From positions 1 through 26,017 of the forward strand of contig DBHR01000013.1 of assembly GCA_002296225.1 (NCBI GenBank): a stretch of DNA of 26,017 bases, in the 5' to 3' direction. Below the pieces are notes generated by a model. The model was not told the DNA's origin. It saw only the letters and a list, made by a program, of their open reading frames with translations, and ran no database searches. Positions 14,876 through 21,211 of the stretch are shown here, piece after piece (the first letter of the stretch is position 1; every line of letters begins with the position of its first letter). The position numbers and the translations under genes are program-made. Origin of the DNA: Acidobacteria bacterium UBA823. Lineage in GTDB: Bacteria > Acidobacteriota > Vicinamibacteria > Vicinamibacterales > UBA823.

Positions 14876-15505
14876 ATGGCACGATACACGGGTGCAGTTT
14901 GCCGGCTTTGCCGACGCGAGGGCATGAAGTTATTTCTCAAGGGCGAACGATGCTACATGGAGAAGTGCGCCATCGAGAAGCGGAACGTTCCACCAGGGCA
15001 CCATGGCAAGGGCCGGAAGGCCAGGCTTATGGGCTACGGCCTACAGCTACGTGAGAAGCAAAAGGTTAAGCGGATCTACGGCGTGCTAGAGAGCCAGTTC
15101 CGTCGTTATTTCGACTCTGCCGACCGGCAGCGTGGTATTACCGGCGAAACTTTGCTTCAGTTGCTTGAGCGTCGCCTCGACAACGTAATCTACCGGCTCG
15201 GATTGGCAACGTCGCGGCCTCAGGCGAGGCAACTCGTGCGGCACGGGCACTTTTTCATTAATGGAGGGCGCGTGAACGTGCCCTCGTACTCGGTTCGGGT
15301 TGGTGATGTTGTGAGTGTCCGTGAGTCTAGCATCAAGAGTGCGTCGATTCAGCACGCGATGGAGGAAGTCAAAGGGCGTGGAATTTCTGAATGGCTCGAA
15401 TTTGATGCGGAGCACCTCTCGGGTCGGATTGCGTCGCTGCCGACGCGTGAACAGATTAACCTGCCCGTGCAGGAGCAGCTCATCGTCGAGCTGTACTCGA
15501 AGTAA
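14876..15505 (+). CDS. rpsD: Ribosomal protein S4 (uS4), zinc-type
   Basis: A primary 16S-binding protein and accuracy factor; in several bacteria it represses its own operon. The 209-aa product has the N-terminal cysteines C9, C12, C26 and C31 of the zinc-binding form and the S4 RNA-binding domain with LERRLDNVIYRLGLATSRPQ, then ARQLVRHGHFFINGGRVNVP. It ends PVQEQLIVELYSK, as usual. The preceding 47-nt gap has TAAGGA near the ATG. A 6-bp hairpin separates it from rpoA. Confidence 0.97.
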   Translation: MARYTGAVCRLCRREGMKLFLKGERCYMEKCAIEKRNVPPGHHGKGRKARLMGYGLQLREKQKVKRIYGVLESQFRRYFDSADRQRGITGETLLQLLERRLDNVIYRLGLATSRPQARQLVRHGHFFINGGRVNVPSYSVRVGDVVSVRESSIKSASIQHAMEEVKGRGISEWLEFDAEHLSGRIASLPTREQINLPVQEQLIVELYSK

Positions 15506-15508
15506 AGT

Positions 15509-15529
15509 CCGACCACTATTGCAGGTCGG
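15509..15529 (+). promoter_or_regulatory. Hairpin between rpsD and rpoA
   Basis: CCGACC (15509-15514) and GGTCGG (15524-15529) are perfect inverted repeats around a 9-base loop, beginning 3 nt after the rpsD stop. No T-run follows, so it is not a clear terminator. It could be an mRNA processing or stability element that sets rpoA output apart from the ribosomal genes. Confidence 0.35.
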
Positions 15530-15558
15530 CGGAGCGATTTGAGAAAGGACTGATTTCG

Positions 15559-16551
15559 ATGTTGTGGAAAGGTTTCCAGCGGCCCAAGCGCCTGGAGTTC
15601 GAACGGGAGACGTTGACTGATCGGTTCGGCCGGTTTTCGGCACAGCCGTTCGAGCGCGGCTTTGGCACGACCATCGGCAACGCGTTGCGGCGTGTTCTGC
15701 TGTCATCGATCGAAGGAACGGCAATCGTCGCTGTGAAAATCGATGGTGTTCTCCACGAGTTTTCCCCGATTCCAGGTGTGGTTGAAGATGCCACGGACGT
15801 CATCCTGAATCTAAAGCAGGTGCCGCTGCGAATGCACGTGGCCCACGCCAAGACGTTGTTGCTTGAAGCGGACAAGCAAGGTGAGATCAAGGCTGGCGAC
15901 ATTCAGACTGATGCCGACGTCGAGATTCTTGAGCCGGATGCGCACATTGCGACGATCGCCGAGGGCGGTCGTTTGCAGGTGGAGATGCGGGTGCGGCGCG
16001 GCCGAGGCTATGTTTCGGCAGATAAGAATTTTGACGAAGATCTTGGCGTTGGCTGGATTCCGATCGATTCTGTGCACTCGCCGATCAAGAAGGTTAACTA
16101 CTTAGTCGAGGCGGCGCGGTTGGGGCAAACCACGGACTACGAAAAGGTGACGTTGAACGTCTGGACAAATGGGTCGATCACTCCACGTGACGGGGTATCG
16201 CTGGCGTCGAGACTGATTCGGGATCACTTGAGCATCTTCATCGCTCTGGACGACCCGGTTGACCAGTTCCAGGAGCCAGCGGTTGAGCTGCCGCAGGTGG
16301 CCTCAAACGAAAACCTCGAGAAAAGTGTCGAGGAGCTTGAGCTGTCGGTGCGGTCATACAATTGTCTCAAGAACGCTGACATCCGGACGATCAGGGAACT
16401 CGTGCAGAAGACCGAAGTCGATATGCTTAAGACCAAGAATTTTGGTCGCAAGTCGCTGAATGAGATCAAGGACATTCTAGTAAGCATGGGGCTTGGCCTC
16501 GGCATGCGCCTTGACCAGGCGGCTCCACAGCCGGAGGCGCAGCCTGAATAA
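15559..16551 (+). CDS. rpoA: RNA polymerase alpha subunit
   Basis: Scaffold of RNA polymerase assembly; the C-terminal domain binds UP elements and activators. The 330-aa product has the N-terminal domain up to about 235, with the assembly segment RGFGTTIGNALRRVLLSSIE at 33-52, a linker and the C-terminal domain at about 256-320. R265, N268 and C269 occupy the same numbers as the UP-element contacts of E. coli alpha. A Pro/Glu-rich tail ends the protein. AAAGGA lies 9 nt before the ATG. Confidence 0.98.
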   Translation: MLWKGFQRPKRLEFERETLTDRFGRFSAQPFERGFGTTIGNALRRVLLSSIEGTAIVAVKIDGVLHEFSPIPGVVEDATDVILNLKQVPLRMHVAHAKTLLLEADKQGEIKAGDIQTDADVEILEPDAHIATIAEGGRLQVEMRVRRGRGYVSADKNFDEDLGVGWIPIDSVHSPIKKVNYLVEAARLGQTTDYEKVTLNVWTNGSITPRDGVSLASRLIRDHLSIFIALDDPVDQFQEPAVELPQVASNENLEKSVEELELSVRSYNCLKNADIRTIRELVQKTEVDMLKTKNFGRKSLNEIKDILVSMGLGLGMRLDQAAPQPEAQPE

Positions 16552-16605
16552 GGAAAACCGCGGGCGAGCGACGCGCGGCGTGAGACGGCGAACTGTGAAG
16601 ATTGC

Positions 16606-17208
16606 ATGCGACATCGACTAGCACATCGGAAATTGGGACGAGTCAGCGAGCATCGAAAATCGATGCTACGCAATCAGGCTGAAGCACTGCTCCGGCACGA
16701 ACGGATTCGGACGACCGTGCCACGTGCCAAGGAGCTTCGACCGTTCGTCGAGCGACTGATCACCATCGCCAAACGGGGCCTGGCTAGTGGTGATTCGATG
16801 CGTGGTGTTCACGCTCGAAGGCTCGTTCGCCGGGATATCGCAGATCAACTGGTTCTGAGGAAACTGTTCGATGGAATTGCCCCAAGGTTCGAGGAGCGAG
16901 CCGGCGGCTACACGCGCCTGCTCCGTCTTGGTTGGCGACGGGGCGACAGTGCCGAGTTGGCGCAGGTTGAATTGGTCGGCAGCGAGTACTCCCACAAGGC
17001 GACAGAAGAGCCTGAGACGGAAGTCGTGGCGCCGTCGGTTAAGGCCAAGAAAGGGGTCGGCGGACGGCTTCGCACAGTAGCACGGCGCCTCCGTGGAAAA
17101 GACGATGCTACTGCGGTCGACGAGAGGCCTGAAGCTGCACCGAAGAAGCGGCCGAACGCAAGAAAGCGTAGCTCGTCAGGCCGTGGCTCCAAACAGTCGT
17201 CCGACTGA
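16606..17208 (+). CDS. rplQ: Ribosomal protein L17 (bL17) with long basic tail
   Basis: A 50S protein near the tunnel exit. The core at 1-128 has MRHRLAHRKLGR, HRKSMLRNQAEALLRHERIR, PRAKELRPFVERLITIAKRG and RLLRLGWRRGDSAELAQVEL. The whole protein is 200 aa where the family is usually about 115-130; residues 129-200 are an extra acidic then Lys/Arg/Ser-rich, probably disordered tail ending SSSGRGSKQSSD. Last gene of the operon, followed within 60 nt by a terminator hairpin. Confidence 0.95.
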   Translation: MRHRLAHRKLGRVSEHRKSMLRNQAEALLRHERIRTTVPRAKELRPFVERLITIAKRGLASGDSMRGVHARRLVRRDIADQLVLRKLFDGIAPRFEERAGGYTRLLRLGWRRGDSAELAQVELVGSEYSHKATEEPETEVVAPSVKAKKGVGGRLRTVARRLRGKDDATAVDERPEAAPKKRPNARKRSSSGRGSKQSSD

Positions 17209-17265
17209 TTCTTGGTTCTTTCCGAGAACCCCCCATCTAGTTGGAGAAGACTAGTCTATGGTTGC

Positions 17266-17286
17266 GGGCGACGCGCCCACTTTTTT
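17266..17286 (+). terminator. Rho-independent terminator after rplQ
   Basis: GGGCG-ACG-CGCCC (17266-17278), two bases later a run of six T (17281-17286). The stem is short but GC-rich, and this is the only hairpin with a T-run in this spacer. Two weaker hairpins precede it: GGTTCT/AGAACC (17214-17230) and CTAGT/ACTAG (17237-17254), neither with a T-run. It would end the long ribosomal transcript. Confidence 0.75.
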
Positions 17287-17415
17287 GAGATACTCGGACC
17301 CAGCTGCTGCGGAACCTGCTCGCTGACGGTCTACTAGTTTCATCCGACACAAGAAAGTCTAGCTGGTGGCACCGTTAAACTAGCCACCCTTTGCTCGGAC
17401 GTCCTTAGGTGCTTT
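17287..17415. other. Convergent spacer, rich in CTAG, between rplQ terminator and EF-G-like gene
   Basis: No gene is visible. With the part before it, this spacer holds six CTAG tetranucleotides (at 17237, 17251, 17334, 17359, 17380 and 17416, the last within the EF-G-like stop). GGTGGC (17365-17370) and GCCACC (17383-17388) form a 6-bp inverted repeat with a 12-base loop that may help end the minus-strand transcript, though no clear T-run follows on either strand. CTCGGAC occurs twice (17293 and 17394). Confidence 0.4.
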
Positions 17416-19491
17416 CTAGCTGCGTTCGGCCTTTGCCGCCGAGATGATCTTACTGTGGAGATGAGTCGGCACTTCTTCGTAGTGCGAAAACTCCATGTGG
17501 TATGCGCCGCGCCCGCCGGTTGCTGAGGTCAACTGCTGTTCGTAAGTTAGCATTTCCGCCATCGGGACTTGAGCTTTGATCGCGGTCATCGTGCCGCGCG
17601 GCTCCATTCCCTCGATTCGTCCGCGTCGGCCATTGAGGTCACCCATTAAATCGCCAGCAAATTCGCCAGGCGTGTAGATCTCGACGTTCATGACCGGTTC
17701 GAGAAGTGTCGGCTTCGCCCGTGTCATCGCGTCCTTGAACGCCAAAGAGCCTGCCATCTTGAACGACATCTCGTTCGAGTCGACCGGATGGAATGAACCG
17801 TCGAACACCGTTGCTTTGAAATCGACGACCGGGTAGCCGGCGAGATACCCACGCTTCCGTGACTCTTGGATGCCTTTTTCCACTGCCGGCACGAATTGTC
17901 GCGGGATGGCACCGCCAAAGATCTCGTTGGCGAATTCGAAATCGCTGCCCCGCGGGAGGGGTTCCATGCGTATCTTGCAGTCTCCGAATTGCCCATGCCC
18001 GCCGGTCTGTTTCTTATGGCGTCCATGCGCCTCGGTCTGTGCCAGAATCGTCTCACGGTAGGCGATCCGGGGCAGTTTGAGATTCACCTCCACGCCGAAG
18101 CGGCGTTTGAGCTTCGCCACCGTGACTTCAATGTGCAACTGGCCCTGGCCAGAGAGCAGCAACTCCTTTGTCTGGTCATCTCTAGCGTATTCGATCGTCG
18201 GATCTTCCTCGCGAAGGCGCTGTAGTGACGTGCTGATTTTCTCCTCGTCGCTTCGGCTTTTTGGTTCGATGGCGTAGGACAGCACCGGCTCGGGGAAAGT
18301 GAACGGCGGAAACGTGACAGCGTTGCCTTTGTCGGCTAGCGTGTCACCCGTATGTGTGTCCCTGAGCTTCGCGACCGCGCCGAGATCGCCAGCGCGAATT
18401 TCGTCAACTGCGGTTTGAGTTTTACCTTGAAGTAGCAGCAAGTGGCCACATCGCTCGTCTGCGTCCTTTGTGAGGTTGTGTACCGACGTATCGGCCTTGA
18501 TGGTTCCGGACGCGACGCGGAACATGGTGATTCGTCCTGCGAACGGATCGGCGATTGTCTTCCACACGAATGCGGCGGTCGGGCTCTCGCTAGAGGCTGC
18601 CAGCGCCACAGCATTGTCGTTCGTGTCTACGCCTGGGAACGGACGGTCGGCAGGTGACGGCGTGTATGTGACGAGGGCATCCAAGAGCGGCGCGATTCCA
18701 ATGTTGAGGGTCGCCGAGGTACACAGCAGCGGCACGAACTGACCTGCGATCACGGCCGTACGGAGGCCGCCTTCGAGTTCTTTCTGGGTGAGTGTCCCGG
18801 TGTCGAAGAACCTCTCCATGAGAGTGTCATCGGCCTCCGCTACCATTTCAATCAAAGCGTCTCGTGCCGTCTTGGCTGAATCGGCGATGTCATCCGGGAT
18901 CTCCTCGACCGAAGGTTTGCCGTGGTCGCCTGGGGTGAACACGAGCGCCTTCATGGCTACGAGGTCAACCACGCCGCGAAACGATTGTTCCTTACCGAGT
19001 GGAAGCTGGAGTGGCACGATGGTGCGCCCAAGCACCTCGCGGAGCGCCGCGAGGGAGCGCTCCAGGCTAGCGCGCTCCCGATCTAAAAGGTTGAGCACGA
19101 TCACCCTAGGGATACCAAGTTCCTCGGCAGCGGCCCAGGTCTTCTCCGTCTGGACTTCGACTCCCGCGACGGCGTCTACGACGACAACGGCAGCGTCGCT
19201 CACGCTCAGCGCTGCTTTGGCCTCACTAAGAAAATTTGCAATCCCAGGTGTGTCGATGATGTTGATTTTGGTCTTGTTCCATTCGGCGTACGCGAGGTTC
19301 GCCGATAGGGTGTGTTTCCGCTCGATGGCCTCTTCGTCAAAGTCGGTGACCGTTGTGCCTTCGTCTACCATGCCCAAGCGAGTGACCATGCCTGCGTTAA
19401 ACAGCATGGCCGAGGTCAGCTGCGTCTTGCCGGACCCGCTGTGCCCGACGATCGCAACGTTCCTAATGCTTGGCGTGTCGTAGACCCTCAT
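17416..19491 (-). CDS. EF-G-like translational GTPase paralogue
   Basis: A 691-aa protein with the full five-domain EF-G layout. P-loop GHSGSGKT is at 16-23, G3 reads DTPGI at 80-84 and G4 reads NLLD at 134-137. Canonical EF-G has DTPGH and NKMD, so the catalytic His and the G4 Lys are both replaced. The switch I motif is RKHTLSA rather than RGITI. Later domains look intact: SGQGQLHIEVTVAKLKRRFG, KKQTGGHGQFGDCKI, and the domain IV loop DGSFHPVDSNEMSFKMAGS. The ATG has GGGAGG 9 nt upstream on the minus strand. It resembles the second EF-G class (FusA2 or EF-G-2 type), in which the His is often Tyr. The translocating EF-G gene is presumably upstream of tuf, outside the window. The precise role is unknown. 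Confidence 0.9.
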   Translation of the reverse strand: MRVYDTPSIRNVAIVGHSGSGKTQLTSAMLFNAGMVTRLGMVDEGTTVTDFDEEAIERKHTLSANLAYAEWNKTKINIIDTPGIANFLSEAKAALSVSDAAVVVVDAVAGVEVQTEKTWAAAEELGIPRVIVLNLLDRERASLERSLAALREVLGRTIVPLQLPLGKEQSFRGVVDLVAMKALVFTPGDHGKPSVEEIPDDIADSAKTARDALIEMVAEADDTLMERFFDTGTLTQKELEGGLRTAVIAGQFVPLLCTSATLNIGIAPLLDALVTYTPSPADRPFPGVDTNDNAVALAASSESPTAAFVWKTIADPFAGRITMFRVASGTIKADTSVHNLTKDADERCGHLLLLQGKTQTAVDEIRAGDLGAVAKLRDTHTGDTLADKGNAVTFPPFTFPEPVLSYAIEPKSRSDEEKISTSLQRLREEDPTIEYARDDQTKELLLSGQGQLHIEVTVAKLKRRFGVEVNLKLPRIAYRETILAQTEAHGRHKKQTGGHGQFGDCKIRMEPLPRGSDFEFANEIFGGAIPRQFVPAVEKGIQESRKRGYLAGYPVVDFKATVFDGSFHPVDSNEMSFKMAGSLAFKDAMTRAKPTLLEPVMNVEIYTPGEFAGDLMGDLNGRRGRIEGMEPRGTMTAIKAQVPMAEMLTYEQQLTSATGGRGAYHMEFSHYEEVPTHLHSKIISAAKAERS

Positions 19492-19633
19492 TATTGCTAC
19501 CCTCCCTCACCCAGAGTGGACCGTGGCCTCGGCCGGAATGAACGACTGAGCCCATTGACCGCCGATCCAAGGGGCCATCATATATCACCCCTCCACTTGT
19601 CTGACAGTGGGGTGCGCGTCGGCCGGTTTCGCC

Positions 19634-19662
19634 TTGACACCGTGGAACCGGTTCCCTACGAT
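19634..19662 (+). promoter_or_regulatory. Sigma70-like promoter of the arginine decarboxylase gene
   Basis: TTGACA (19634-19639) and TACGAT (19657-19662) are separated by exactly 17 bases. The -35 box is a perfect consensus match; the -10 box matches four of six positions including the critical A2 and T6. A start near 19669 would give a leader of about 50 nt before the GTG at 19719. No other promoter in the window is this clear. Confidence 0.7.
19644..19655. promoter_or_regulatory. Palindromic operator candidate inside the promoter spacer
   Basis: GGAACCGGTTCC is a perfect 12-bp palindrome lying wholly between the -35 and -10 boxes. A dimeric repressor, or a MerR-type activator that untwists the spacer, commonly binds at this position; with a normal 17-bp spacer a repressor is the simpler guess. 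The cognate regulator is not in the window. Confidence 0.5.
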
Positions 19663-19718
19663 GCAGGTCGCTTCCAGGGAGTCGGGTGGTGGGCTCGTGT
19701 CGGGCGTTGGAGTAGGAT

Positions 19719-20270
19719 GTGCTCGGTTTTGTACCAACAGAACTGTTTTTCACTAAGGGTGTAGGTAAGCACCGCGAGAAGCTCGCGTCCTTCGAGCAGG
19801 CTCTCCGGTCGGCTGGAATCGCAGCGTGCAATTTGGTGCGCGTGTCTAGCATCTTCCCTCCAGGCTGCAAGATTGTGTCCCGCACCGAAGGTGCACGGCG
19901 ACTCGAGGCAGGGCAGATCACCTTCGTTGTCATGTCCGAAGCGGCATCCCGTGAACCGCACCGTTTGATTGCGGCGACTGTCGGTGTGGCGATACCCCGC
20001 GACCCCACGCTCTATGGCTATCTTTCCGAGCACCATAGTTATGGTGAGAACGAGGAAACAGCTGGGGACTATGCCGAGGATTTAGCTGCTGAGATGTTGG
20101 CGACCGCGCTAGGCCTTGATTTCGATCCCGACAAGAGCTGGGACGAGAAGAAGGAGGTCTACCGCCTCTCCAACGAGATCGTTCGGACACAGAATGTCAC
20201 ACAGTCGGCGGTTGGGGATAAGCAAGGACGCTGGACAACCGTAATTGCTGCGGCGGTACTTGTCGGTTAA
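19719..20270 (+). CDS. pdaD: Pyruvoyl-dependent arginine decarboxylase proenzyme
   Basis: Turns arginine into agmatine, the first step of polyamine synthesis or an acid-consuming reaction. The 183-aa proenzyme of this family cleaves itself between two serines and turns the second into the pyruvoyl cofactor. Here the site is VSSIFPPGCK with S43-S44, preceded by FEQALRSAGIAACNLV. Bacterial-type signature segments follow: YGYLSEHHSYGENEETAGDY and QNVTQSAVGDKQGRWTTV. The start is GTG at 19719 with GGAG 6 nt upstream; an ATG two bases earlier is out of frame. It is transcribed away from the EF-G-like gene behind its own promoter. No agmatinase or agmatine deiminase gene lies nearby. Confidence 0.92.
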   Translation: MLGFVPTELFFTKGVGKHREKLASFEQALRSAGIAACNLVRVSSIFPPGCKIVSRTEGARRLEAGQITFVVMSEAASREPHRLIAATVGVAIPRDPTLYGYLSEHHSYGENEETAGDYAEDLAAEMLATALGLDFDPDKSWDEKKEVYRLSNEIVRTQNVTQSAVGDKQGRWTTVIAAAVLVG

Positions 20271-20444
20271 GGCTCGCGCGGTTGGCCATTCCCTATTTCA
20301 TAAACGTGCCCGTGTTGGCGGCGTTTGACCACGCCATCTCGGATCCCACTGGAAGTTCCCCCTGCAGTAACAATGGTTGGAAATCAATGTCTTAATAGGC
20401 ATTAGATAATTTCTAGATATTTGGCAGGCCTGATACTGTCTTAG
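20271..20444 (+). other. AT-rich spacer upstream of the pilin-like gene
   Basis: There is no gene. GGCGT (20320-20324) and ACGCC (20331-20335) form a 5-bp hairpin without a T-run, perhaps a weak end for the decarboxylase transcript. The last 80 bases are clearly more AT-rich than the surroundings. GATAAT (20405-20410) is a good -10 candidate for the pilin, but no -35 box sits at 16-18 bp. AATGTC (20386-20391) can pair with GGCATT (20398-20403) just before it. Confidence 0.35.
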
Positions 20445-20996
20445 ATGGTGTCGATGACGTTTGCGCGAAGCCGCTTGCCGGTTCCAAGTGATTCCACGCT
20501 GATGGAAGGGCTGGTCGTGGTTGTGGTCATCGGCATCATCGTGGCCATTGCGATACCCGGCCTTCGTCATGCCAGGATGTCGGGCAACGAGGCGTCCGCT
20601 ATCGCTTCGCTGCGCGCCATCAACAGCGCTCAGTTGAGCTATGCAGCCGGCTGCGGAAACGGCTTCTATGCGCCGACCTTGGGTCGCCTGTCGACTCCGC
20701 CGGCCATGAGCGACGGCGACGGGTTCATCGGCCAGGATTTACAGGACGATCCATCGACCAAGAACTCTTATATGATCACGCTGACCGCGGGTGCGGTAGC
20801 GCTTGGCGTTCCAGTGTCGTGTAATGGAGCGGCGTCTAGCACGGTTGTAACGACCTACTTTGGGTCTGCGGCGCCGCTAAACGGCAGTGGCACGTACTAT
20901 TTCGGTACGAATCAAGAGGGAACGATCTATCGCTCAACCGAAGCCATGGCCGTAACGCAGCATGGCGCACCGGCCGGCGCGACTAGGCTTCAGTAG
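20445..20996 (+). CDS. Type IV pilin-like protein with atypical leader junction
   Basis: A 183-aa protein with an N-terminal pilin helix. After a 16-residue leader comes STLMEGLVVVVVIGIIVAIA and IPGL; E21 corresponds to the conserved Glu+5 of mature pilins. The usual Gly-Phe cleavage junction is replaced by Asp-Ser (D16-S17), so processing by prepilin peptidase is uncertain. The following ARMSGNEASAIASLRAINSA is typical of acidobacterial pilins I recognise. The only cysteines, C70 and C126, could form the usual pilin disulfide. The C-terminus ends VTQHGAPAGATRLQ, as in that family. There is no good Shine-Dalgarno at the 20445 ATG; M4 (20454) is an alternative. It may be a minor pilin or a decaying copy. 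Confidence 0.75.
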   Translation: MVSMTFARSRLPVPSDSTLMEGLVVVVVIGIIVAIAIPGLRHARMSGNEASAIASLRAINSAQLSYAAGCGNGFYAPTLGRLSTPPAMSDGDGFIGQDLQDDPSTKNSYMITLTAGAVALGVPVSCNGAASSTVVTTYFGSAAPLNGSGTYYFGTNQEGTIYRSTEAMAVTQHGAPAGATRLQ

Positions 20997-21007
20997 CGAA
21001 GAAAACG

Positions 21008-21211
21008 GTGGCGTTTGTGATGGATGCTTGCCACAAGGTGGTTATCCTGCGTGCGGGGTGTATTGCCGATCTGGTACTTGACGTCTTCGTGAAGAAATCA
21101 CTACAACAGGTTGAGCGGCGGTGGTCGGAGGTGCCGATTCTGGTTTCCGGCGGTCAGCCGTGCCGGTTGTTATCCACGCTGGCGGTGTTCTCCTGGCGTT
21201 TATACGTATGA
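21008..21211 (+). CDS. Small hypothetical ORF overlapping the VKOR gene start
   Basis: A 67-codon frame starting at a GTG, whose TGA overlaps the ATG of the next gene by ATGA (21208-21211), the same type of junction used repeatedly in this genome segment. The product has no domain, signal peptide or family that I recognise and includes three scattered cysteines. It could be a leader ORF that couples translation into the VKOR gene, or simply chance. It occupies the whole gap between the pilin and the VKOR gene. Confidence 0.25.
   Translation: MAFVMDACHKVVILRAGCIADLVLDVFVKKSLQQVERRWSEVPILVSGGQPCRLLSTLAVFSWRLYV

Noticed and set aside
18788..19483. A 231-codon plus-strand frame inside the EF-G-like gene
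   Set aside because: Ser/Thr/Ala-rich antisense translation of a clear GTPase domain; no start signal or domain.
20421..20440. TTGGCAGG upstream of the pilin as a sigma54 promoter
   Set aside because: The -12 GC element is absent at the required spacing, so only half of the motif is present.
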